From assembly GCF_019449275.2 (NCBI RefSeq), contig NZ_JAHZQZ020000020.1, positions 62,001 through 126,000 on the forward strand: DNA of 64,000 nt. The letters are read 5' to 3'. Of this stretch, positions 25,750 through 34,531 are shown piece after piece; within the stretch, counting starts at the first letter, position 1; each line of letters starts with the position of its first letter. The notes below the pieces were generated by a model, which worked only from the letters and a program-made list of their open reading frames with translations, made no database searches and was not told the origin of the DNA. The translations under genes and the position numbers were made by a program. Source of the stretch: Microbacterium sp. HD4P20. GTDB taxonomy: Bacteria > Actinomycetota > Actinomycetes > Actinomycetales > Microbacteriaceae.

Positions 25750-28722
25750 TCAGTCGACGGGAAGCCAGCGACCGTCGTCGCCCTTGACCCACTCCGGCAG
25801 CGTGTGGTCGGGTCGCAGTCGCACCAGCGTCGTCGGAATGCGCACCTCCCACGGTTCCCCCACCGGCGTCTCCGCGAGGCCGATCGTCGAGGGCAGCCGC
25901 AGGTCGGTTGCACCGGCGACCGGCTCGCGGCTCGCGGTGATCTCGTCAAGCAGGGCGACGTAGTCGTCGCTGACCACTTCGGGCGGGTCGCCACCGTCCC
26001 AGATCCCGTTCCCCTCGAGAAAGTGCAGCACGGCGGCTTCGTAGCCCGGTGCCACGGCGAACCGCACGAGTGCCGCGCCGGCGCTCACGAACAGCGCGTG
26101 CAGCGGATCGGTGTCTTCGAACAGCATCCGCGCCCACGAGTCGCGTGTGGTCCAGAAGTAGGGGAGCAGCCGCCACTCGAGGTTGGGCCAGTCGATGCAC
26201 TTCTCCCAGAATGCGGCGTAGCGTCCGGCATCCATCGCTGCAGTGAAGTTGAACTCGGCGGCCTGCGGCGACAGGGCGACACCCGTGTTCGCGAAGTGCT
26301 GCCCGGTGAGCATCGAGGTGCACAGGCGCTTGATCTCTTGATGTTCGAGCTGACGGTTGATGCCGGGATTTCGGCCCGTGGGCACGATGTCTTCTTCTGC
26401 CGCGAGGACGGCCAGCTTCTCTTCATAGCGAGACCGCTGTTCTGCGAAGCCGCGCTGCAGGGCGTCGTAGGTCTCGAGTTGCCACCTCTCGAAGGAGTGC
26501 CAGGTGAACACGCAGTCGATCGTCACCGTGGCGGTGAACAGCGTGACGTTGTTCGCTGCCACGGTGACCGGGATCTCGCCGGCGATCCCGGGGAGCGTGT
26601 CGGTGTAGTCGCTGTCGATGTCTCCCTCATCGCCGCCGGCGTCGGTGACGCGGCGGAACAGGGTGCGTTCGGCCACCGACACGATGACGTCATGGGGCTC
26701 ACCCAGTGGACCGTAGGACGCGATGTCGACCTGACAGCTGGTGGCCTTGTAGCCCTCTGGCACCGCGAGCAGCACCTCGTCGGTGTGAACGCCGGCGCTG
26801 CCTTCCTCGGGCGTGAAAGCGAAGGTGTGCCCGATGCGCTGCGCGTACCCGGGTGGTGGGGCGACGCCTTCCGCGGCATGCCGCTTCACGTAGGCGGCGT
26901 AGTTTCCGCGGGTCAGGTCGCTCGGCTTGATCGTGAGAGCCGGTGGTGCCGCAATGCCTTCGGTCTGGGCGATCTGCGATTCGATGGCGCGCAGCAGCAG
27001 CGCAGAGGGCTCGGGCACGACGCATTCGAACAGCACCCGCAGGCCGTAGTTGTACAGCTGCATCTCGTAGACGCGGTCGAGCCACTGATAGATGCCGATG
27101 GCGTGCTCAGTGCCTTCGGTGTTGTCGAAGCCGTGGCTGTTCTTCTCCTCGAACTCCTCGATCGTCTTTCGGGTCTGCTCGGTGCGCACCCGCGTGCTCA
27201 GCTTCTGCACCGTACGGTCGACGACTTCTTTCGCGACCGTCGACACCAGCGCGTTGGTCTGCTCCGTCGAGGTCGATGTCTCGTAGCCCGTCGTGGCTTC
27301 GACCTGCACGAACGGGCCGTAACCAGCCGAGATCGAGGTGCCGAGGCTGAAGCGCTTGTCTTCCTTGAGCGTCTGCTCCATCTCGGTCTGGACTTCGTTG
27401 CGATCGGTCGTCTGCAGGTCTCGTTCGTGCTCCTGCGTCTCTTCGCGTTCGATGACGAAGGTCTCTTCGCTTCGCTGCAGGCGACGTGTCTCGCGGCTCC
27501 GGGTCTCGGTGCGCATGACGTTCTCGACGTGCGAGATCTCACCCGCTTCGTACCGCTTGATCTGCTGGCGGGTCACCAGCAGGTCTCCGACGCCCAGTGG
27601 CCGAAGCGGGCCCACGGTGTCGGGCGGTCCTGAAGAGGGATCGGAAAGGACGGCGGGCCCGAGTGGGCTCGAGGTGCCGTGCGCAGGGATCGTCGAACTG
27701 CTCACCCGCAGGCGCGGTGGTGTGAGGTCGAGGCCGACGGCTTCGGCGAAGTTCTGGGCCACCAGGAGCTGTTCGGCCTCCAGCCGTGTGACCAGCTCAC
27801 CGATGGGTGACGACGCGGGGTCGATGCGCAGCTCATCGAAGAGCGCGAGCGACTCCGCCGAGAGTTGGGAACGCGCGCTGTCGGCGAGCACGATCACATC
27901 CCGCGTCGTCCGTTGCGGGCCCCCCGCGATCGCGGAGGTCAGCGCTGTCGCTCCTGTCGCTCCTGTCGCTCCGGTCGGTCCTGTCGCGGCGGTCGACCGA
28001 GGCTGCGGTTCGGTCGGCTGCGCTCGCGCGACGGTGAGGCCGTATCCGGCCATTGAGGCGATCTCGAGCGCGGCGCGGTCGATCCTGCGGGAACGGGCGT
28101 CGAATGAGGCGGCTGTCGGGGCGTCCTCCTCCGGGTCAGGCGGCGGCTGAACGTCTTCGGGTTCTTGGGGTGGAAACAGTTCGGGTGGCAGTGCGATCGG
28201 TGCGGTCAGCACCGTGATGGGGCTGGCTGCGGCATCCGTCCCGTCGTCAGCGAGGCGGCGGATCAGCTCCATGGTGCGCAAGATGGAAGACACTCGCTCC
28301 AGCGGCACCCGCCTGGACGGCTCAGCGAGTTTGAGTGCGATCAGCGCGTCGCGCAGGAACGCCTCGTCGTCGTTGAACTCGCCGTCGTTCGCGAGCACGA
28401 CTGGTGAGAGCCCCAGCACGTCTTCGACGATCTGGGTGGATTCCGCGGCCGATTCGGGCCGGTCGTCGATCAGGTGCCGCCGCAGCCGGGTGTAGTCGCG
28501 CGTGTTCTCGATGGCGCGCAGCCGTGCCTCGAGCGATGCGCCGTCGAGAAACCTTCTGGCGCGTGCGCGCATCGCCACGCGGGGCTGAGGCCTACCCAGA
28601 GCGTCGACGAGATCGGCGACGAACGGCGACTCGAGCGCCGACAGTGCGACGGACATGATCGCCGGCCGCCGTCGAGGCGCGCGCACAGAAATGCACCGGA
28701 ACACCTCAGTGGGAAGAGACAT
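25750..28722 (-). CDS. Large multi-domain protein of unknown function, partner of the PLD gene
   Basis: I cannot assign this ~990-residue protein. Seen in it are: a helical N-terminal part; a Pro/Glu-rich linker (about 180-205); a collagen-like GPTGATGATG stretch near residue 250; a highly charged helical region (about 380-460 and 490-530) rich in Glu, Arg, Gln and Thr that looks coiled-coil; a beta-rich segment; and a C-terminal module (NPGINRQLEHQEIK..., MLTGQHF, PGYEAAVLHFLEGNGIWDGG, GEPWEVRIPTTLVRL). There is no signal peptide or membrane segment. The start is uncertain: ATG 28722 is taken, with in-frame ATGs at 28803 and 28656. Confidence 0.7.
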   Translation of the reverse strand: MSLPTEVFRCISVRAPRRRPAIMSVALSALESPFVADLVDALGRPQPRVAMRARARRFLDGASLEARLRAIENTRDYTRLRRHLIDDRPESAAESTQIVEDVLGLSPVVLANDGEFNDDEAFLRDALIALKLAEPSRRVPLERVSSILRTMELIRRLADDGTDAAASPITVLTAPIALPPELFPPQEPEDVQPPPDPEEDAPTAASFDARSRRIDRAALEIASMAGYGLTVARAQPTEPQPRSTAATGPTGATGATGATALTSAIAGGPQRTTRDVIVLADSARSQLSAESLALFDELRIDPASSPIGELVTRLEAEQLLVAQNFAEAVGLDLTPPRLRVSSSTIPAHGTSSPLGPAVLSDPSSGPPDTVGPLRPLGVGDLLVTRQQIKRYEAGEISHVENVMRTETRSRETRRLQRSEETFVIEREETQEHERDLQTTDRNEVQTEMEQTLKEDKRFSLGTSISAGYGPFVQVEATTGYETSTSTEQTNALVSTVAKEVVDRTVQKLSTRVRTEQTRKTIEEFEEKNSHGFDNTEGTEHAIGIYQWLDRVYEMQLYNYGLRVLFECVVPEPSALLLRAIESQIAQTEGIAAPPALTIKPSDLTRGNYAAYVKRHAAEGVAPPPGYAQRIGHTFAFTPEEGSAGVHTDEVLLAVPEGYKATSCQVDIASYGPLGEPHDVIVSVAERTLFRRVTDAGGDEGDIDSDYTDTLPGIAGEIPVTVAANNVTLFTATVTIDCVFTWHSFERWQLETYDALQRGFAEQRSRYEEKLAVLAAEEDIVPTGRNPGINRQLEHQEIKRLCTSMLTGQHFANTGVALSPQAAEFNFTAAMDAGRYAAFWEKCIDWPNLEWRLLPYFWTTRDSWARMLFEDTDPLHALFVSAGAALVRFAVAPGYEAAVLHFLEGNGIWDGGDPPEVVSDDYVALLDEITASREPVAGATDLRLPSTIGLAETPVGEPWEVRIPTTLVRLRPDHTLPEWVKGDDGRWLPVD

Positions 28723-28872
28723 GACGCCGACCCTGGACTCTGTCCGGCCGACCGCCGGACGGCGAAGCACCCCCAGTTTCCCACCGGGGCTGCACCCGGT
28801 CAACGCACCCCGTGCCGAGCCACCATTCCATGGCTGTTCGCACGGCGGGAGCGGCTAATAGCCATCGCGCAA

Positions 28873-28902
28873 GTAGGCTACATTGATGTAGGTTACATGC
28901 AT
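28873..28902 (+). promoter_or_regulatory. Promoter with 15-bp direct repeat before the ATPase gene
   Basis: GTAGGCTACATTGAT (28873-28887) is followed directly by GTAGGTTACATGCAT (28888-28902), 12 of 15 bases identical. Inside lie the palindromes CTACAT-TG-ATGTAG and ACATGCATGT. TAGGTT (28889-28894) ends six bases before the ATG, giving leaderless transcription. The repeats overlap promoter and start, so a repressor could bind there. Confidence 0.55.
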
Positions 28903-30337
28903 GTCTTTGACGTCGATTCCCCGTGTGAAGGTTCTTGATGGTCTGGCCCGCGAGCTCGCGGCAGTCCGCGAAAGCGGTCGTGCTCGCATGGTCGCGATGC
29001 GAGGGCGCCGACAGATGGGCAAGTCCACGGCGGCAGAGCAGTTCGTCGCCGGCACGGGAATTCCATACGTGTTCGCAACCGGGTTGTATCGTCAACCGGT
29101 GAAAGCGCAGCTTGCGGCTGCCTCAGAGGCGTTCAGAGAGTCTGCACACCCATTGCCGGGGCTCGACGCTTCGGCGGTGGCTGAAACGTGGCGTGAATGG
29201 CTGGGACAGGTGGCGCTCGCCGCAACCGAAGGTCCCGTCGTCGTCGTCCTCGACGAGTTTCCCTGGATGGCGGGCGGAGACGCCTCGAGCCTTGCGAACC
29301 TGGAAGGAATACTGCAGTCGTCGTGGGACCGGACGCTGTCAAAACTGCCGGTCCTGCTCATCCTCATCGGGTCAGACATCGCAGTCATGGAGCAGCTTGG
29401 GCAGCACGACCGGCCCCTCTATGGGCGGTTTCAGCCGCTTGTCGTGCCTTCGCTGAACCCGGGCGAGGTCGCACAGGGGATGGCCGGTGCAGCATCGATC
29501 GATGTCTGGGATGCATACCTCCTCACCGGCGGGTACCCGCGACTCCTCAGTTCTCTCGCGATGACCGGAGACACGCCCGCGCAGTGGGCGCGGCGCTCAC
29601 TCTCGGATGCGACCGCGCCGTGGGTCGTCACCGCCCGGCTTGCCTTCGATGCCGAGATCGCCGACAGTGCGGCCGCATACCGTGTGCTCTCGTCTTTGGG
29701 GGCGGCGGAGCGCGGAGAGCTCAATCTGGGATCGGTCGCTGCGAAGACCAGTACCACCGGCGTCGCGACGAAGACGGAGCAGACGGCGGCCCTTCGTGCC
29801 CTGCACCATCTGCGTGAGAAGGGGCTCATCGACGTCGACGAGCCGGCATGGGCGACGTCGTCACGTTTGCGCCGGTATCGGGTTGCCGACACGTACCTGC
29901 GGGTGTGGTTCCGCTATGTCGAGAAGCACCAGGGCGTGATCGCGCGTGGCCGCGGAGACATCGCAGCCAACGCGTTCGACCGCGACTGGCCCACGTTTCG
30001 GGGCATTCTCGTCGAACCGGCAGTGCGCGAAGCGCTGCTCCGGATCGCCCGGACCGACGCCAGGCTCGCCGGAACGGAAGACGTCCGACCGTGGTGGACC
30101 CGTGACGGCCAGAAGGAGGTCGATGCTGTCGGAATGGGGCGCTACCGCAGCACATTCATCGGCACGATAAAGTGGCGCGTCTCGCGAGGAGTCACCGAGA
30201 ATGATGTGCGTGCACTGATCGCCGCAGACACCCCGCGCGCCGATGACGCCGCCGTCGTGGCTGTATGCCCCAGCGGTGAAGTTCCGTCATCCGCGGTGGG
30301 GTTTTCTGCCGCAGATCTCTTGACAGCCTGGAGCTGA
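28901..30337 (+). CDS. ATPase of the archaeal-ATPase / DUF234 type
   Basis: The 478-residue protein has a P-loop (GRRQMGKST, residues 35-43), a Walker B (VVVVLDEFPW, about 112-121), sensor-like ILIGSD and the GGYPRLL motif typical of this STAND/AAA-related family. A winged-helix-like middle follows (about 290-330). The C-terminal DUF234-like region holds FRGILVEPAVRE and WWTRDGQKEVDAVG, resembling a PD-(D/E)xK nuclease core (E-V-D). Such genes are often isolated and mobile, and their role is not settled. Transcription appears leaderless. Confidence 0.8.
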   Translation: MSLTSIPRVKVLDGLARELAAVRESGRARMVAMRGRRQMGKSTAAEQFVAGTGIPYVFATGLYRQPVKAQLAAASEAFRESAHPLPGLDASAVAETWREWLGQVALAATEGPVVVVLDEFPWMAGGDASSLANLEGILQSSWDRTLSKLPVLLILIGSDIAVMEQLGQHDRPLYGRFQPLVVPSLNPGEVAQGMAGAASIDVWDAYLLTGGYPRLLSSLAMTGDTPAQWARRSLSDATAPWVVTARLAFDAEIADSAAAYRVLSSLGAAERGELNLGSVAAKTSTTGVATKTEQTAALRALHHLREKGLIDVDEPAWATSSRLRRYRVADTYLRVWFRYVEKHQGVIARGRGDIAANAFDRDWPTFRGILVEPAVREALLRIARTDARLAGTEDVRPWWTRDGQKEVDAVGMGRYRSTFIGTIKWRVSRGVTENDVRALIAADTPRADDAAVVAVCPSGEVPSSAVGFSAADLLTAWS

Positions 30338-30370
30338 ACTGCCGGCCCACTGCGGGGCAGAGCGGCCCCT

Positions 30371-30455
30371 CGCGCGTTGAGCCTCCCGCCCCCTCGTTCG
30401 TTGAGCGAGCGCCCCCACCCGCTCGTTGAGCGAGCGAAGCGAGACGAAACGCCCC
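30371..30455. repeat. Dispersed repeat (site 3)
   Basis: A short copy (GCGCGTTGAGCC, 30374 region), a partial copy (CGTTCGTTGAGCGAGCG, about 30395-30411) and a full arm (CGTTGAGCGAGCGAAGCGAG through ACGAAACGCC, about 30424-30453) lie in direct orientation between two convergent genes. Confidence 0.8.
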
Positions 30456-30468
30456 CGCCGCGCCCCCT

Positions 30469-30831
30469 CTACGACCCGAAGTACTCCCGAGCCGAGCGGG
30501 TGTAGAGCAGGATCAGTCCGATGATCGACAGGATGCTGCCGGAGATCGCCGACCACAGGCTCTCACCGTTGAACATGCCGAGCACCTCGAGCACGATGTT
30601 GATGATGAACACGATCGTGGCGACCGTGCGGGCGGTGGAGTTGCCCTTCCAGAGACCGACGCCGACGATCAGCGTGATGATGCCGATCGCCAGGCTGAAC
30701 CACGCGATGAGGGCCACGGGGGTGATCACCAGGCCGGCGATGATCACGAAAATCGAGGCGATGATCTGAATGAGGCCCGACAGCCAGGCGATGATGGCGA
30801 CGATGGTCACGCCGACGGGACGTTGTGCCAT
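30469..30831 (-). CDS. Small four-segment membrane protein, function unknown
   Basis: The 120-residue protein begins MAQRPVGVTIVAIIAWLSG and is almost entirely hydrophobic, with four predicted membrane helices. It ends YTRSAREYFGS. It resembles small DUF-type integral membrane proteins common in actinobacteria. There are no catalytic residues to point to. AGGAGATTC before the ATG is a good ribosome binding site. It stands alone. Confidence 0.75.
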   Translation of the reverse strand: MAQRPVGVTIVAIIAWLSGLIQIIASIFVIIAGLVITPVALIAWFSLAIGIITLIVGVGLWKGNSTARTVATIVFIINIVLEVLGMFNGESLWSAISGSILSIIGLILLYTRSAREYFGS

Positions 30832-31227
30832 GAGAATCTCCTATGCGAGGTGGGAGTTACTGTGTGCTGGCACTCACCGTAGCGGCGACCCGCGCCGAGC
30901 GCGAGAGGTCCGAGCATCTCTGTTCCGGCGGGGTTCTCGATCAACCCTCCCCCGGGCCGAGAGCCTCTGCCCCGCGCGGACGACGTACACGGATCACCGG
31001 GTGCAGGTGATCTGGGCAGGGATCCCCTCGGCTTACTCGGGGGCGAGAACGAGGGGACCCCAGGTCCGCCGTGGCACTGTGAGTGGGAGCTCGGCCGCCG
31101 GTGGACTGCCCTGACAGTAATCCCTGGGACGCGATGACGTATCCGGGTCTACCCCGATGTCGCGCCCCGAAACCCCGTAAGCTTCGCGCCCGGATGCCCG
31201 CCTCGTCAGCCGCCGATCCCGCTGGGC
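30832..31227. other. Gene-free stretch of about 400 bases
   Basis: No convincing gene is seen. There is a weak stem (TCCCCTCG 31023-31030 with CGAGGGGA 31050-31057). The stretch marks the left edge of the polysaccharide region. Confidence 0.5.
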
Positions 31228-32577
31228 CTAGGGCCGTCCCATGCCGTAGTACGTCCAGCCGGCTGCTCGCCACGCGGCGGCGTCCAAACCATTGCGTCCG
31301 TCCACGACGACGCGTCCGGTGGCGAGGGTCGACGCGTGCTCGGGCGAGAGCTCGCGGCGGTACTCGTCCCACTCGGTGACAAGGATGAGAGCGTCTGCGC
31401 CGCGGATCGCCTCGTCTCGGTCGGGTACGTAGTTCAGCTGCGGGTGCAGACGCTGGGCGTTCTCGAGGGCCGCAGGGTCGGTGATCGTGACCCACGCGCC
31501 AAGACCGTGCAGTCGCACCGCTACGTCAAGGGCGGGGGAGTCGCGGATGTCGTCGCTGTGCGGCTTGAACGCTGCGCCGAGAACGGTGACGTTCTTCTTG
31601 AACACCGATCCACCGAACGCGTTCACGACGAGGTCGACGGCGCGATCGCGTCGGCGCAGGTTGATGGCGTCGACTTCACGAAGGAACGCGACGGACTCGC
31701 CGCGGCCCAGTTCCTCAGCGCGTGCCGAGAACGCTCGAATGTCTTTCGGGAGGCATCCGCCGCCGAACCCGATGCCGGCCCCGAGGAAGCGACGGCCGAT
31801 GCGTTCGTCGTGCCCGAGCGCGTCGGCGAGCTGGGTGACGTCGGCCCCGGTGACCTCGGCGATCTCTGCCATCGCGTTGATGAACGAGATCTTGGTGGCG
31901 AGAAAGGCGTTGGCGGCCACCTTGACGAGCTCAGAGGTCGCTAGGTCGGTCACGATAAACGGTGTGCCCTTGGCGACTGCCGGGTGGTACACCTCGCGCA
32001 GGACGTCGGCCGGGTTGACTTCCCCGTCCCCAGTCGTTGCTTCTGCCCCGGTCGTTGAGCGAGCGAAGTGAGACGAAACGCCCACAACCAGCCGGTCGGG
32101 GTCGATCGTGTCCTTGACCGCCCATCCTTCGCGCAGGAACTCCGGGTTCCACACCAGCGTCGCGCCCGTGGCCTCGACGCGCGGCGCCAGCTCGGCCGCG
32201 GTGCCCACGGGAACGGTCGACTTGCCGGCGACGATGTCACCCGGCGACAGGTAGGGGAGCAGCCCGTCGATCGCGGCGTTCACGTAGGTGAGGTCTGCGG
32301 CGTATCCGTCCTTCTGCTGCGGCGTGCCGACGCCCACGAAGTGCACCTTCGATCCGGATGCCGCGGCCATGTCGGTGGTGAACCGCAACCGCCCCGACTC
32401 GATGCCTTCGGTGAGGATTTCCTGCAGGCCGGGTTCGAAGAACGGCGCCTCACCCTTGGATAGGGTCTCGATCTTTCGTTCGTCGACGTCGATGCCGACG
32501 ACGTCGTGACCGATGGATGCCATGGCTGCCGCGTGCACGGCCCCGAGGTACCCGCAGCCGATGACAGACAGACGCAT
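31228..32577 (-). CDS. ugd: UDP-glucose 6-dehydrogenase with repeat-derived insertion
   Basis: This enzyme oxidises UDP-glucose to UDP-glucuronate with two NAD+. The 449-residue protein has the N-terminal Rossmann motif VIGCGYLGAVHAA, the STVPVGT and NPEFLREGWAV motifs, and the catalytic Cys in GFGGGCLPKD. A C-terminal NAD/UDP-binding domain follows. Residues about 165-185 (VGVSSHFARSTTGAEATTGD) include a stretch encoded by one arm of the dispersed repeat (32051-32082). It lies between two conserved segments, so the enzyme probably stays active. -10 TAGGAAT and GGAGAAG precede the start. Confidence 0.95.
   Translation of the reverse strand: MRLSVIGCGYLGAVHAAAMASIGHDVVGIDVDERKIETLSKGEAPFFEPGLQEILTEGIESGRLRFTTDMAAASGSKVHFVGVGTPQQKDGYAADLTYVNAAIDGLLPYLSPGDIVAGKSTVPVGTAAELAPRVEATGATLVWNPEFLREGWAVKDTIDPDRLVVGVSSHFARSTTGAEATTGDGEVNPADVLREVYHPAVAKGTPFIVTDLATSELVKVAANAFLATKISFINAMAEIAEVTGADVTQLADALGHDERIGRRFLGAGIGFGGGCLPKDIRAFSARAEELGRGESVAFLREVDAINLRRRDRAVDLVVNAFGGSVFKKNVTVLGAAFKPHSDDIRDSPALDVAVRLHGLGAWVTITDPAALENAQRLHPQLNYVPDRDEAIRGADALILVTEWDEYRRELSPEHASTLATGRVVVDGRNGLDAAAWRAAGWTYYGMGRP
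32051..32082. repeat. Dispersed repeat arm inside ugd (site 4)
   Basis: GTCGTTGAGCGAGCGAAGTG continuing AGACGAAACGCC lies in frame within ugd. It differs from the intergenic consensus by a single G/A change in the middle. It encodes GVSSHFARSTT on the minus strand. Confidence 0.9.
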
Positions 32578-32707
32578 GCTTCTCCGTTCCCGACTAACGA
32601 AAGCAACGGGACCATTCCTACCAGACTCATGCGGCGTCGATGTTTCGCGGGGTGAGCTGGCCCAGCAGGCTTGGGGCGCGGCCCGCGTTCCACGACAGAA
32701 TGGCGGA

Positions 32708-33196
32708 GTGACGTTTTTGCCCGACGAGCTCTATGCAACCATCGAGCAATCGATTCCCATTGCGTGTGTTGACTTCGTGCCTATCCGTCGACTCAACCGC
32801 GGTACAGAGGTCGGGCTCATCCTTCGAGAGTCGCCGTTCGGGCGCGTTTGGTGCCATCTGGGCGGTCGGATCCATCGTGGAGAAACGATCCGGCAAGCGA
32901 TTACGCGGCACGCCGTTACCACGTTGGGAGTGGACGTCGTGCTGTCCCTCGATCCGCAACCCGACTTCGTCTACCAGTGGTTCCCCTCCGACATCGCACC
33001 GCGCAACGGCACATCTCACGGCGACGACCCCCGCAAGCATGCCATTGGCCTCTCGTATGCCGTCGAGTTGGAGGCGCAACCAAGCCCTCGAGGTGAAGCG
33101 CTCGACTTTCAATTCGTGAGCGCCGAAGGGCTCCCTGTGCGCACGTGGCCCGGCTCTACAGAGCTGATTCGCGAACTCGTGCGGCGATCGACGTGA
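32708..33196 (+). CDS. NUDIX-family protein resembling GDP-mannose mannosyl hydrolase
   Basis: The 162-residue protein has a NUDIX-like segment GGRIHRGETIRQAITRHAVT, but the metal-binding glutamates of the RExxEE core are missing. This matches the atypical Gmm subfamily, which hydrolyses GDP-mannose or GDP-glucose with a degenerate NUDIX box. The location beside gmd-fcl supports that reading and suggests control of GDP-sugar pools. GTG 32708 is chosen, with CAGAAT six bases upstream as a weak leaderless -10. Activity is inferred. Confidence 0.75.
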   Translation: MTFLPDELYATIEQSIPIACVDFVPIRRLNRGTEVGLILRESPFGRVWCHLGGRIHRGETIRQAITRHAVTTLGVDVVLSLDPQPDFVYQWFPSDIAPRNGTSHGDDPRKHAIGLSYAVELEAQPSPRGEALDFQFVSAEGLPVRTWPGSTELIRELVRRST

Positions 33197-33242
33197 CCTT
33201 CCCACCACTGCAGGAGCGACGCCGGAGCGAGTCGCCAGCGCC

Positions 33243-33545
33243 TCAGGCGACGTCGAAATGGGTAGGGACATAGTCCCCCACCCACCAGTCTGCGATCTCG
33301 GCCATCGTCTGAGTCGCGCTTACGTGTTCTGGGCTGGCCCGAAACACTTCGAACGACTCGGCATCGTCGAACGCCGCGTCCTCGATCACGATTCTGCCCT
33401 TCCGCTCGTCTAGAGAACGCGCGACCGACCAAGACCGTACGCTCGGAAGCCTTGCAAGTGCCCGGAGGCTATCCATAGCTTGCTCAATGCGCAGCTCATC
33501 AACCTCGTCATGCACGCGAAACAGCACGATGTGACGTAGTGCCAT
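33243..33545 (-). CDS. Dabb (stress-responsive A/B barrel) domain protein
   Basis: This 100-residue protein, MALRHIVLFRVHDEVDE..., matches the Dabb pattern: an N-terminal HIVLFRV strand, and VIEDAAFDDAESFEVFRASPEHV in the second half, with a C-terminal WWVGDYV. Such ferredoxin-like barrels form dimers; most have no known reaction. Its ATG at 33545 lies two bases after the fcl stop, so it is the last gene of gmd-fcl-Dabb. A role in sugar nucleotide metabolism is only guilt by association. Confidence 0.75.
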   Translation of the reverse strand: MALRHIVLFRVHDEVDELRIEQAMDSLRALARLPSVRSWSVARSLDERKGRIVIEDAAFDDAESFEVFRASPEHVSATQTMAEIADWWVGDYVPTHFDVA

Positions 33546-33547
33546 GC

Positions 33548-34531
33548 CTACTGCCGGATCGACTCGGCGTGATCCCGGTACCACGCGACGGTGCGCTCAA
33601 GACCTTCTTCGAGCGTGATTTTCGACGTCCATCCCGCCTCGGCAAGTTTGGACACATCCAGCAACTTCTGTGGAGTTCCGTCGGGTTTGGTCGTGTCCCA
33701 TTCGGTCTCGCCTTCGAAGCCGACGACACCGGCGATCGTCTCAGCGATCTCCCGGATCGTGACGTCGCTACCCGTACCGACGTTGACCTGCTCAGGGCCG
33801 TCATAGTGTTCGAGCAGGTGGAGCACTGCGTCGGCCATGTCGTCGGAGTGCAAGAATTCCCGACGAGGGGTTCCGGTACCCCAGTTCGTTACTGCGGCGG
33901 AGCCGGTCTTCGCGGCCTCGTCGTAGCGACGAATGAGGGCGGGCAGCACGTGGGAGCCCTTCGGCGAGAAGTTGTCGTTCGGCCCGTAGAGGTTCGTCGG
34001 CATCGCCGAGATCCACGGCAGGCCGTACTGGCGGCGTACGGCCTGGACATTCAGAATGCCGGCGATCTTCGCGATCGCATACGCGTCGTTCGTCGGTTCC
34101 AAGTGTCCGGTGAGCAGTGAATCCTCGCGGATCGGTTGTTCCGCGAACTTCGGGTAAATGCACGATGAGCCAAGGAACGCAACGCGCTCAACGTCGTTGG
34201 CGAGCGCGGCATCGAGGACGTTCGACTGTATCCGAAGGTTCTCGCTGAGAAAATCGACAGGATAGGTGCTGTTCGCGAGGATGCCGCCGACCTTGGCCGC
34301 GGCGAGCACGAGGTACTTGGGTCTGATCTCGGCCATGTAGGCGAAAACCGCGTCGCGATTCTTCAGATCGAGCTCGGCCGATGACTTCCCAACGACGTTC
34401 GCGAACCCGGATGCCTCAAGCTTGCGGACAATCGCTGATCCGACGAGCCCGCGATGGCCTGCGACGTAGAATGTTGCGCCCCGGTCGAGTTCGCGTGGTT
34501 CGTAGGCAACGCTGTCCGGTGCCGCTGTCAC
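33548..34531 (-). CDS. fcl: GDP-L-fucose synthase
   Basis: This epimerase-reductase converts GDP-4-keto-6-deoxymannose to GDP-L-fucose with NADPH. The 327-residue short-chain dehydrogenase-type protein has the family-specific [35 protein letters not shown] and the Tyr-x3-Lys of [11 protein letters not shown]. The GTG at 34531 overlaps the gmd stop (GTGA), which fixes the start, although an upstream ATG is open. With gmd it supplies activated fucose for the polysaccharide. Confidence 0.94.
   Translation of the reverse strand: MTAAPDSVAYEPRELDRGATFYVAGHRGLVGSAIVRKLEASGFANVVGKSSAELDLKNRDAVFAYMAEIRPKYLVLAAAKVGGILANSTYPVDFLSENLRIQSNVLDAALANDVERVAFLGSSCIYPKFAEQPIREDSLLTGHLEPTNDAYAIAKIAGILNVQAVRRQYGLPWISAMPTNLYGPNDNFSPKGSHVLPALIRRYDEAAKTGSAAVTNWGTGTPRREFLHSDDMADAVLHLLEHYDGPEQVNVGTGSDVTIREIAETIAGVVGFEGETEWDTTKPDGTPQKLLDVSKLAEAGWTSKITLEEGLERTVAWYRDHAESIRQ

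Noticed and set aside
25747..27633. 628-residue plus-strand frame opposite the large unknown protein
   Set aside because: The minus strand shows ordered helical and charged segments and is joined to the PLD gene; the plus frame has shadow composition and no ribosome binding site.
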